Assembly (NCBI GenBank): GCA_903925515.1 | Contig: CAIYFP010000518.1 | Span: 1 to 35,705, forward strand | Source of the DNA: an uncultured Verrucomicrobiota bacterium | Lineage (GTDB): Bacteria > Verrucomicrobiota > Verrucomicrobiia > Limisphaerales > UBA9464 | DNA: 35,705 bases | Reading direction: 5' to 3' | Part shown: in pieces, positions 7,855 to 15,586 of the stretch | Numbering within the stretch: position 1 is the first letter of the stretch | How the letters are laid out: every line of letters starts with the position of its first letter | The notes under the pieces: generated by a model | What the model was told of the DNA's origin: nothing | Databases searched by the model: none | Seen by the model: the letters and a program-made list of their open reading frames with translations, nothing else | Made by a program: the position numbers and the translations under genes

Positions 7855-9657
7855 ATGAAGCGCACTCACCACTGCAATGAACTGCGCCCCGCACACGCGG
7901 GGGCCAATGTCATCCTCGACGGCTGGGTCCATTCCCGGCGGGACCTCGGAGGTCTCATCTTCATCGACCTCCGCGACCGCGAGGGCCGCACCCAGACGGT
8001 CTTCGACCCCTCCGAGCTTCCTCCCGCCCTGTTTGACCAAGCCAGCCACCTCCGCAGCGAGTCCGTCGTCCGCGTTTCGGGCACCGTCCGCATCCGGCCC
8101 GAGGGCACCCGCAACGACAAGATCGCCACCGGCGAGGTCGAGGTCCTCGTCCGCTCCCTCGAGGTCCTCAACACGGCCGAGGTCCTGCCCTTCTCCATCG
8201 ACGACCCCGAGGTCGCCAACAAGGTCAACGAGGAACTCCGCCTCCAGTACCGCTACCTCGACCTCCGCCGTCCCGAGATGGCACGCAACCTCCGCACCCG
8301 CTCCAAGGTCGCCATCGCCACCCGCCGATACCTGGACGAGCAAGGCTTCCTCGAGGTCGAGACGCCGACCCTCTTCAAGTCCACCCCCGAGGGCGCGCGC
8401 GAGTTCCTCGTGCCCAACCGGCGCGACCCCGGCACCTTCTACGCGCTGCCCCAGTCCCCCCAGCAGTTCAAGCAGATCCTCATGGTCTCCGGCGTCGAGC
8501 GATACTTCCAGCTCGCCCGCTGCTACCGCGACGAAGACCTCCGCGCCGACCGGCAGCCCGAGTTCACCCAGGTGGACATCGAGATGTCCTTCATCGAGCG
8601 CGAGGACATCTACGCCCTCGTCGAGGGACTCCTTAAGCGCGTCTGGAAGGCAGCCATGGACTTGGACATCCCCGCCCCCTTCAAGCGCATCAGCTTCCAT
8701 GAGGCGATCAACCGCTGGGGCATCGACAAGCCCGACACGCGCTTCGGAATGGAGCTGGTCGATTTCACCGAGACGTTTCGCGCCTCCGCCTTCAAGGTCT
8801 TCGCCGGGGCCGTCGCCTCCGGCGGCGTCGTCAAGGCCATCAACGCCAAGGGCATGGCCGGCGCCACCCAAGGCCAGATCGAGACCATGACCGACCACGC
8901 CAAGAGCCTCGGGGCCAAGGGCCTCGCCTACATCAAGGTCGAGGGCGGCGAGTGGAAGTCGCCCATCGTCAAGTTCTTCACCCAGGCCGAGAAGGACGCC
9001 CTCGTCTCCGGCCTCGCCATCGAGGAGGGCGACCTCGTGCTCTTCGCCGCCGACCCATGGCTCAACGCCTGCGAGATCCTCGGCAAGATCCGCCTCTACT
9101 GCGCCGACGTCCTCAGGTCCCAGGGCCGCCTCTCCTTCGACCCGCGCCGATTCGACTTCCTCTGGGTCGTGGACTTCCCCCTCCTCTCCTTCGACAAGGA
9201 AATGAACCGCTGGTACTCCAGCCATCATCCCTTCACGGCGCCCGTCGCCGAGGACATTCCCCTCCTCAAGCAAGACCCCAGGCAGGTCCGCGGCCAGCAC
9301 TACGACATCGTCGTCAACGGCGTCGAGCTCGGCGGCGGCTCCATCCGCATCCACCAACCCGACGTCCAAAGGACCATCTTCGAGGACATCTTGCAGATCC
9401 CCCCGGATGAAACCCGCCTCCGCTTCGGTTACATGCTCGAGGCCTTCAAGTATGGCGCCCCGCCCCATGGCGGCATCGCCCTCGGATTCGACCGCCTCTG
9501 CGCCATGCTCTGCGGGACCTCAAGCATCCGGGACGTCATCGCCTTCCCCAAGACCGCCAAGGGGACCTGCCTCATGACCGACTCCCCATCCCCCGCCTCG
9601 GCGCGTCAGCTCCGCGACCTTCATCTCGAGGTCAAGACGGCCCCGCCCAAGGCCTAG
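7855..9657 (+). CDS. aspS: Aspartate-tRNA ligase, bacterial type
   Basis: Charges tRNA-Asp with aspartate at the expense of ATP. The 600 residues match the bacterial class II enzyme. There is an N-terminal OB-fold anticodon-binding domain (1 to about 105, with GWVHSRRDLGGLIFIDLRDR). The catalytic core contains motif 2 (RDEDLRADRQPEFTQ, about residues 224-238). A GAD-type insertion spans roughly 290-405, and motif 3 is GGIALGFDRL at about 539-548. The ATG at 7855 has no obvious Shine-Dalgarno sequence. Plus-strand C-ending codons dominate. Whether it also charges tRNA-Asn cannot be decided from this window, since neither gatCAB nor asnS is visible. Confidence 0.97.
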   Translation: MKRTHHCNELRPAHAGANVILDGWVHSRRDLGGLIFIDLRDREGRTQTVFDPSELPPALFDQASHLRSESVVRVSGTVRIRPEGTRNDKIATGEVEVLVRSLEVLNTAEVLPFSIDDPEVANKVNEELRLQYRYLDLRRPEMARNLRTRSKVAIATRRYLDEQGFLEVETPTLFKSTPEGAREFLVPNRRDPGTFYALPQSPQQFKQILMVSGVERYFQLARCYRDEDLRADRQPEFTQVDIEMSFIEREDIYALVEGLLKRVWKAAMDLDIPAPFKRISFHEAINRWGIDKPDTRFGMELVDFTETFRASAFKVFAGAVASGGVVKAINAKGMAGATQGQIETMTDHAKSLGAKGLAYIKVEGGEWKSPIVKFFTQAEKDALVSGLAIEEGDLVLFAADPWLNACEILGKIRLYCADVLRSQGRLSFDPRRFDFLWVVDFPLLSFDKEMNRWYSSHHPFTAPVAEDIPLLKQDPRQVRGQHYDIVVNGVELGGGSIRIHQPDVQRTIFEDILQIPPDETRLRFGYMLEAFKYGAPPHGGIALGFDRLCAMLCGTSSIRDVIAFPKTAKGTCLMTDSPSPASARQLRDLHLEVKTAPPKA

Positions 9658-9658
9658 G

Positions 9659-9737
9659 GTCGTGGCGCGCTCCCCGTTGGACACGAGGATCCCTCGCGGC
9701 ACAACACCCGCCAGGGCTGGAACACCCCACGAGCCGG
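9659..9737 (+). repeat. Dispersed repeat R2, copy B
   Basis: The core (9659-9712, beginning GTCGTGGCGCGCTCCCCGTT) starts two bases after the aspS stop codon. A degenerate right end, CACCCCACGAGCCGG, finishes at 9737. It sits between the convergent aspS and glnB genes, so it could act in 3'-end formation of the aspS transcript. Confidence 0.75.
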
Positions 9738-9855
9738 TTCACCCCGGCGCCTGATGGCCCCATCTGCCCGGCTGGCACGTGGGGCCTTCCCTTGATCACG
9801 GCCCGCAAGCCGCCCCTCCGGCCCCCAACCAGCGCCCTCGCCAACCATTCCCCCC

Positions 9856-10194
9856 CTATACCGCCGCCTCGCCACGCTCGTCCGTCCGGATCCGGACAGC
9901 CTCGTCGATCGTCGAAACGAAGATCTTCCCGTCGCCGATCTTGCCCGTCTTGGCGCCCTTGATGATGGCGGCGACGGCGGCGTCCACTTGGGCGTCCGAC
10001 ACCACCACCTCCAGCTTCAGCTTCGGAAGGAAATCCACCGTGTACTCGGCCCCGCGATACACCTCCGTGTGGCCCTTCTGACGTCCGAACCCCTTGACCT
10101 CGCCCACGCTCATCCCTTGGATGCCAGCCTCCTGCAACGCATCCTTCACATCCTCCAGCTTGAACGGCTTGATGACGGCTTCGATTTTCTTCAT
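9856..10194 (-). CDS. glnB: Nitrogen regulatory protein P-II
   Basis: A trimeric signalling protein that reports 2-oxoglutarate, ATP/ADP and glutamine status to ammonium transporters and glutamine synthetase regulation. The 112 residues are full length. The T-loop reads RGAEYTVDFLPK, with Tyr51 in the uridylylation position. The B-loop region is KTGKIGDGKIFV and the C-terminal signature is EAVRIRTDERGEAAV. No amt or glnA neighbour is present, so GlnB and GlnK cannot be told apart by context. It stands alone, with a repeat-bearing gap on both sides. Confidence 0.95.
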   Translation of the reverse strand: MKKIEAVIKPFKLEDVKDALQEAGIQGMSVGEVKGFGRQKGHTEVYRGAEYTVDFLPKLKLEVVVSDAQVDAAVAAIIKGAKTGKIGDGKIFVSTIDEAVRIRTDERGEAAV

Positions 10195-10699
10195 GGCGCC
10201 CAGAAGCTTCCCAAATCATGCCGGTCGTCCAAGCATGGATTCATCCACATGGCCGGGCCCTCCGGGCATCAAACGCCACGATTGCCCAACTCCTGCCTCG
10301 TCCCGAGCCACTTGCCGCTCCACGACCCCCCGTTTCTCCAGCAAACCCACGCGTCCCCACGTCGCCCATGGCCGGGAATCCCGGCTGGCCACCGCCGCCC
10401 TCGCGACCGCCACGTCGCAGGTCGCCCTCCTTCGAGGCAAGGTCGCCGCCGGGCTTGCTGCCCCGGCCCGGCCCGATCGATGCCCTCGTCCATGATCGCC
10501 TCGCCGATTCCGCCCTCACGCTTCGGGGTTCGAGCGAGGCTGCACCACCGGCCGACTCGTACCCCCTTGTATCGCGCCTCAAGAAAGGCCGGGGTTTCGC
10601 CGCGAGGGATCCTCGTGTCCGACGAGGAGCGAGCCACGACATGGGGCACGACACGAGCCGGTACCGGAATGGCACAAGGCCGCCAGCTTGCACCCGCAG
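10195..10699. other. Intergenic region of 505 bases upstream of glnB
   Basis: It separates the protease 3' end from the glnB start, both on the minus strand. Open frames on the minus strand are Gly/Arg-rich and unlike any family I know. R2 copy C lies at 10587-10661. The glnB promoter must be in the left part, but neither a sigma-54 (TGGC-N8-TTGC) nor a good sigma-70 site was recognised. Confidence 0.55.
10587..10661 (-). repeat. Dispersed repeat R2, copy C (inverted)
   Basis: The reverse complement of 10587-10640 matches the R2 core of copies A and B. The sequence CACGACACGAGCCGG (10647-10661) lies on the other side of the core from where it lies in copy A. Copies A and C together therefore suggest a full element flanked by 15-bp terminal inverted repeats, of which each copy keeps one. 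It is 39 bp downstream of the protease stop, read in the gene's direction. Confidence 0.78.
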
Positions 10700-12715
10700 T
10701 CACTCACCCACCCACCGATACCAACGTCCGTCCCCGGTCACCCCCTCCTCCACCACCCGAGCCTTCCCGCCCTCCAGCACGACGCGCCCCACCTCCTCCC
10801 ACCGCTCAAGGTCCCGCGACCGTTGAAGACGACCGGCCCAGCCCGCATTCCCCCTCATTTCCACCACGAACCTCCCCTCCACGTCGAAGGCCCCCGACAA
10901 CGCCACCTGAGGAAGCGACCCCGACAACTCCAGCCGCGCGCCCACAACCCGGCCCGCTTGCCCGGAACGTGTGTCCGCAACCCGCACGCGCCATGTCCCC
11001 CTCGCGGCCTCCCCCCAGCAGAACACGCTTGTGAAACGATGCCGCAAGTTCGCCGTCCGATCCTCGTGCGGGGACCACAGCCGGCTCGTCGTGCCAGCCG
11101 GCGAGACCAGTTCCACCAGCAACTCGTTGCGCCCGGGATGCTCGATGTCGAGGAACACCCGCGCCGTCTCCACCCTCAGGTCCGACGCCACCAACACGGG
11201 CAGCTCCACGCCCGCCGGCGCGCCATCGGGGATGTCCATGCCCTCGCGCCCCATCAGCGCCCATGTCGTCCAGCGCTCCGGCGGAAGGTTCGTCCAGACC
11301 CGTCCCATGCGCACCGCCGCGTCCGCGTTCGCGCGTCCCGCGCCGTACCCATGGTTGAATCGCAGCCCGGCCGCGTTCGTGAACCATCCCGGGTCCGCCT
11401 CGTCCGTGATGGACGCGGACCGCATCAGCACCTCCTTCACGTCGCGCCAACCCAACGCCGGGTTGGCCTCAAGCATGAGCGCGACGATCCCGGACACCAT
11501 GGGCGCCGCCGCCGACGTGCCGTTGAAGTTCGACGTGAACCGGCGGTCCGAGATGTCGCCCGTGACCGAGCTCCCGTTGTAGCCCCGGTTGGCCCCAAGG
11601 TCGGTCGTCCAGGTCCCGGGATTGCGCACGGCATCCCGCCCGGACGGCGCCGAGACGCACAGGCATGCGCCCTTCTCGCTGTAGGTGCAGCGCACGCCCC
11701 GGTCCGTGAGCGCTCCCACCGCCAGCACCTGCGGCGAGTTCGCGTACCCGTCGTAGTTGGCGTCGTCCGCCTGCTCGCCGCCGTTCCCCGCCGCCCACAC
11801 GTACACCACGCCAAGCCCTCCTCGCCCCTTCGTTACCCCCTCGATGCGTGCCTGCTCCGCCAGCTCACCCGGCGACACCACCGCCCTCGCGTCGTCGTCC
11901 GGGCCCCATGAGTTGTTGGAAACCGACACGATGTCCGCCCGGTGCGACAACGCCGACGCCTCTTGCGCGTCCGTCATGTCGCGCTGCAAGGCCCGAACCG
12001 GCGCGACGCGCGCGTTCCATGCCACGCCGGTGACGCCCAAGGCATTGTTGCCGACGGCCGCGATGACGCCCGCGACCGACGTCCCGTGCGCGTCAGCCCG
12101 CGGCTCGCCCGTCTCGCTGAATCCGTCCCCGCCCTCCGCCTCCGGGTCGCTGTCGTCATCCCGGTAATCCCAGCCGAGGTCCTTGCGAAGGTTCGCCTGC
12201 AAGTCCACGTGCCGCTGCTCGAACCCGTCGTCCACCACCGACACGATCACGCCCGCGCCCGTCACACCCTGCTGCCATGCGCCGAACGCCCGGATGTCAG
12301 CCCCGGCCACCCCACCCGACTGACGCGTGTTGTGAAGTCCCCATTGGCGGACGAGGTAGGGATCATTGGGCACCTGGCGCGGCCCCCGCGGAAAGGCCCG
12401 CAACGCCCATGCCGCCTCCACGGCCGGCTCCAGCATCAACCGCCCCGCCAACACCCCGGCCATCGACTCGTCGCCGTCCACCTCCGCCTGCCATGTCCTT
12501 GCCAAGGTCCCCACGGGCAACACCCGCGTCGCACCCACCCCCCGCGCGAGGGCCTCCACGTCCGCCCCGCCCAGCCTGCCCGCCCTCGCGCGCGTCCGAA
12601 ACGCCACCCAACGCGTGGCCTTGCCCGGCGACTCCCCGCCCGCCGCCGACGCCGGCGCCCCCCCAGCCAGCACCATGGCCCACCCCAGCACGGCAACGCG
12701 GCGCCATGCCTTCAT
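10700..12715 (-). CDS. Secreted kexin-like S8 serine protease with P domain
   Basis: A 671-residue secreted endopeptidase. Domains in order are a signal peptide (1 to about 24), an inhibitory propeptide-like region (about 30-108), and a peptidase S8 domain with Asp162 in VVDDG. His210 (HGTSVAG), the oxyanion Asn311 (AAGNGG) and Ser401 (NGTSAAAP) complete the active site. SNNSWGPDDD (266-275) is characteristic of the kexin/proprotein-convertase branch. A P domain (about 505-600, with EHPGRNELLVELVSPAG) follows, then a C-terminal RLQRSRDLERW module of a kind common in Verrucomicrobia. The ATG at 12715 overlaps the epimerase stop by 4 nt. Longer upstream frame is antisense shadow. Coupling to a hydroxyproline enzyme hints at degradation of hydroxyproline-containing protein, which is inference. 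Confidence 0.92.
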   Translation of the reverse strand: MKAWRRVAVLGWAMVLAGGAPASAAGGESPGKATRWVAFRTRARAGRLGGADVEALARGVGATRVLPVGTLARTWQAEVDGDESMAGVLAGRLMLEPAVEAAWALRAFPRGPRQVPNDPYLVRQWGLHNTRQSGGVAGADIRAFGAWQQGVTGAGVIVSVVDDGFEQRHVDLQANLRKDLGWDYRDDDSDPEAEGGDGFSETGEPRADAHGTSVAGVIAAVGNNALGVTGVAWNARVAPVRALQRDMTDAQEASALSHRADIVSVSNNSWGPDDDARAVVSPGELAEQARIEGVTKGRGGLGVVYVWAAGNGGEQADDANYDGYANSPQVLAVGALTDRGVRCTYSEKGACLCVSAPSGRDAVRNPGTWTTDLGANRGYNGSSVTGDISDRRFTSNFNGTSAAAPMVSGIVALMLEANPALGWRDVKEVLMRSASITDEADPGWFTNAAGLRFNHGYGAGRANADAAVRMGRVWTNLPPERWTTWALMGREGMDIPDGAPAGVELPVLVASDLRVETARVFLDIEHPGRNELLVELVSPAGTTSRLWSPHEDRTANLRHRFTSVFCWGEAARGTWRVRVADTRSGQAGRVVGARLELSGSLPQVALSGAFDVEGRFVVEMRGNAGWAGRLQRSRDLERWEEVGRVVLEGGKARVVEEGVTGDGRWYRWVGE

Positions 12716-13689
12716 CGTCGGATGCCCCAGCAGAACGGGTCGGAATCGTCCAGGATCAGCGTCGCCTCGCCGTTCACGTGCGCCGTGCCCCGGATCACCG
12801 GCGCAATCCTTCCCTCGGCCCGGCTGACCCACTCGAACCGGCCCGTGAAGAGGCTCCCAAGGATGCTCTCCTGAACCCAATCCTCGCCCGCCCCCAGCTT
12901 CCCGTCCGCCGCAAGGCACGCCAGCTTCGCGCTCGTCCCCGTCCCGCACGGCGACCGGTCGTAGGCCTTGCCCGGGCACAACACGAAGTTTCGCGAGTCC
13001 GCCCCGTCCCGCGCCGGCGGGCCGAACAGCTCCACGTGGTCCACCTCCGGAAACCCCTGCGCGTTCACAGCCTGCCTCACGCGCCATGCGTACTCGGTCA
13101 GAGCGTCCACGTTGCCCGCCTCCAGCGCCTGCCCGGGGTCCTCCACGAGGAAGAACCAGTTGCCACCCCAGGCCACGTCACCCGTCACCATCCCATGGCC
13201 CGGCACCTCCACCCGCACCCCCCGCGCCTCGCAATGCGACGCCACGTTCGCTACCGATACGGACCCATCCTCGTGCAACGTCGCCGTCACCACGCCCACC
13301 GGCGTGTCGATGCGAACGTCACCGGGACGCGCCTTCCCAAGGTGCGCCAACGCCACCACAAGCCCGATCGTCCCGTGCCCGCACATGCCAAGGTACCCCA
13401 CGTTGTTGAAGAAGATCACCCCGAAGTCGCACCCCGGCTCATGCGGCGGCACAAGCAACGCCCCCACCATCACGTCGGAGCCTCGCGGCTCGTTCGCCAC
13501 CGCCGATCGATACGCGTCAAACTCTACCCGGAACCTCCGAACCCGCTCCGACAAGGGCCCGGCCCCAAGCTCGGGGCCGCCGTCAACGACGATGCGCGTC
13601 GGCTCCCCGCCGGTGTGGGTATCAAGAATGCGAATGAAATGCTTCACAGGATGGCGCCGCGCATGCGGCAAAGCGAACGCCCCGTTCAT
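12712..13689 (-). CDS. 4-hydroxyproline 2-epimerase (proline racemase family)
   Basis: Epimerises trans-4-hydroxy-L-proline to cis-4-hydroxy-D-proline, the entry step of hydroxyproline catabolism. Both catalytic cysteines are present: Cys103 in GMCGHGTIG and Cys248 in DRSPCGTGTSAKL. The second argues against the trans-3-hydroxyproline dehydratases, which have Thr there. DTHTGGEPTRIV opens the conserved domain. ATG at 13689 gives 325 residues; a GTG at 13647 (MKHFIRILDTHT) would give a start closer to family length. The gene is translationally coupled to the downstream protease. Proline racemase activity is the main alternative. The later pathway enzymes are not in the window. Confidence 0.88.
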   Translation of the reverse strand: MNGAFALPHARRHPVKHFIRILDTHTGGEPTRIVVDGGPELGAGPLSERVRRFRVEFDAYRSAVANEPRGSDVMVGALLVPPHEPGCDFGVIFFNNVGYLGMCGHGTIGLVVALAHLGKARPGDVRIDTPVGVVTATLHEDGSVSVANVASHCEARGVRVEVPGHGMVTGDVAWGGNWFFLVEDPGQALEAGNVDALTEYAWRVRQAVNAQGFPEVDHVELFGPPARDGADSRNFVLCPGKAYDRSPCGTGTSAKLACLAADGKLGAGEDWVQESILGSLFTGRFEWVSRAEGRIAPVIRGTAHVNGEATLILDDSDPFCWGIRR

Positions 13690-13913
13690 GCCTCCAAAAC
13701 ATGGCCGCCGCAACCCGCCGCGTACGCCCCTGTCCAACGGAAACCGCCCTCGCCCACCCCGTGGACGCAAGGGCTCGCGGTCATCGCCCCCGGCCATCGC
13801 GCACGACGACCCGCACCCCGGGTCAGGCTCCCGCGCCACGCCCCCGGCACACAAGGCTTGCTCCTCGTCTCCGCGCCATCCGTGCTTCCCGCCCATCCGC
13901 AATCCCTTCCCGC

Positions 13914-14759
13914 TCACCCCGCCCCCAGCACCCGCCCGGCCGCCCAGCCTGCCTCCCTCAACGCCCGCACCGTCATCCCCCCGTCACGCTTCGCCAGTCG
14001 CCTCCCGTCGGCATCCATCACCAGCTCGCAGTGAAAGTACGACGGCGCTGCCCATGACAGCGCCCGAAGCACCAAGAGCTGCCTCGCCGTGCTCGCCAGC
14101 AAGTCCTCCCCTCTCACCACCTCGGTGATCCCCATCAGCGCATCATCCACCGCGCATGCCAACTGGTAGCTCGGCAGCCCGTCCGGTCTCCACACCACGA
14201 AGTCCCCAAAGTCCTCCCCGCCCACGAACCGCTGCCTCCCACACCTCCCGTCCTCGAATTCAATCGCCTCCCCCTCCGGCACCCGCATCCGCCAGCTCAC
14301 GGCACGCCCCGCCCCCGCCTCGCCAACGCCCCGCACACGACACGTCCCCGGATACACCGGCTCCGTCTCCCCCGCATGCGGCGCCGCCAAGGCCGCAAGC
14401 ACGTCCTTCCTTGAACACGCGCACGGATACACCCAGCCCCCCGCCTTGAGCCGCTCCAACACCCCCGCGTACAACCCGAGCCTCCCTGACTGCGACACCG
14501 GCCCCTCGTCCCAGTCCAGCCCAAGCCAGCGCAGGTCCTCCTCAAACGCCGCCTCGTGCTCCCGACGCGACCGCTCCCGGTCAAGGTCGTCGCATCGCAA
14601 CACCAGCGTTCCCCCTGCCTCCCGCGCCCGCTTCCATGCCATCCCAAACGTCCGCGCATGCCCAAGGTGCATCGGGCCCGTCGGCGAAGGCGCCAGCCTC
14701 CCGCGATACCCCGGCGGCTTCCCGGCCCCCGCCCCGTTCACCGGCGCCCCCGCAGCCAT
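13914..14759 (-). CDS. gluQ: Glutamyl-Q tRNA(Asp) synthetase
   Basis: A truncated GluRS paralogue that attaches glutamate to queuosine at position 34 of tRNA-Asp instead of to a tRNA 3' end. At 281 residues it has only the catalytic half of GluRS. Motifs are RLAPSPTGPMHLGHAR (HIGH-type, His31-His34), zinc-ligand candidates Cys113, Cys115, Tyr136 and Cys140 (CAC...YPGTC), and a KMSKS-like RRLAKRDGG (253-261). The anticodon-binding domain of true GluRS is absent, which is normal for the family. Its first 22 nt overlap the end of the RmlD-like gene. Confidence 0.93.
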   Translation of the reverse strand: MAAGAPVNGAGAGKPPGYRGRLAPSPTGPMHLGHARTFGMAWKRAREAGGTLVLRCDDLDRERSRREHEAAFEEDLRWLGLDWDEGPVSQSGRLGLYAGVLERLKAGGWVYPCACSRKDVLAALAAPHAGETEPVYPGTCRVRGVGEAGAGRAVSWRMRVPEGEAIEFEDGRCGRQRFVGGEDFGDFVVWRPDGLPSYQLACAVDDALMGITEVVRGEDLLASTARQLLVLRALSWAAPSYFHCELVMDADGRRLAKRDGGMTVRALREAGWAAGRVLGAG

Positions 14760-15586
14760 TCCTCATACCCCGGCAACTCGAATCCCATCAACCCCTGCGC
14801 CCGCCGGATGTCGAGCGTCGTGTCCGCCGGCCTTCGCATCCCCACGTGCGCTCGCACCGACGCCTCCCCGATCAAGGCCTCCCGCCGCGCATCCCCCCCG
14901 GCCACCAGCCGCCCAATCTCCCACCGCGACAACCGCTGCGCCCCCGCCACGTGCACGATCCCCGTCGCCCCCACCTCCAGCAGCCTCCACAACGCCCGCG
15001 CCGTCACCTCCGCCCCGATCGGGCACCGGTACTCGTCCACGAACAGGTCCAGCCTCCGCCCCGTCGCCCATGCCCGCTCCATCTCCTCGTTGAACCCACG
15101 GTCGCCCGTCGGTGATCGCCCATGGTTGATCGAGGTCCTCACCACAAGGTGCCCCGGGTCCTCCAGCACCACCCGCTCGGCCTCCACCTTCGTCTCCCCG
15201 TACACCATCAGCGGGTTCGTCCTCGCACCCTCCCCGTACGGCGCACCTTCCCCGTCAAACACAAGGTCCGTCGAGAGGAACACCATCGGCTTGCCCTCGA
15301 ACAGGCCCGCCAGCCCTCGCGTCACCTCCACGTTCGACACGCGCGCTGCCCCCGGGTCCCGCTGGCAATCCCCCGTCCGGCTCATCGCCGCGCAGTGAAT
15401 CACCGCGTCCGGTCGCTCCTCCCGGAACCGGGCCGCCACCGCTCCAGCGTCAGCAAGGTCGAGCATCCGGCGCCCGAGCCCCACCGCCACCCACCCCCGC
15501 GGCAGCCCCCGGCTCGCCATCAAGGCGCTCCCGATCAACCCCCCGGCACCCGTGACCCAGCACGTCCTCGCGTTCATCCCGTTCAT
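14738..15586 (-). CDS. RmlD-like SDR reductase (dTDP-4-dehydrorhamnose reductase family)
   Basis: An extended short-chain dehydrogenase of 282 residues. The nucleotide-binding motif is TGAGGLIGSAL (12-22), the substrate/catalytic region is VFLSTDLVFDG (102-112), and the catalytic pair is Tyr129/Lys133 in YGETK. RPADTTLDIRRAQ near the C terminus is typical of RmlD-family members. No other rml genes are nearby, so rhamnose synthesis is not supported by context. The protein may reduce another nucleotide sugar, or act as a relative such as the MAT2B-like proteins. The ATG overlaps the ppk1 stop (ATGA). Confidence 0.85.
   Translation of the reverse strand: MNGMNARTCWVTGAGGLIGSALMASRGLPRGWVAVGLGRRMLDLADAGAVAARFREERPDAVIHCAAMSRTGDCQRDPGAARVSNVEVTRGLAGLFEGKPMVFLSTDLVFDGEGAPYGEGARTNPLMVYGETKVEAERVVLEDPGHLVVRTSINHGRSPTGDRGFNEEMERAWATGRRLDLFVDEYRCPIGAEVTARALWRLLEVGATGIVHVAGAQRLSRWEIGRLVAGGDARREALIGEASVRAHVGMRRPADTTLDIRRAQGLMGFELPGYEEWLRGRR

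Noticed and set aside
7768..9468. 566-codon open frame antisense to aspS
   Set aside because: Its Gly/Asp/Glu/Val/Leu-rich translation is the mirror of C-ending codons on the plus strand; aspS is a complete, recognised gene.
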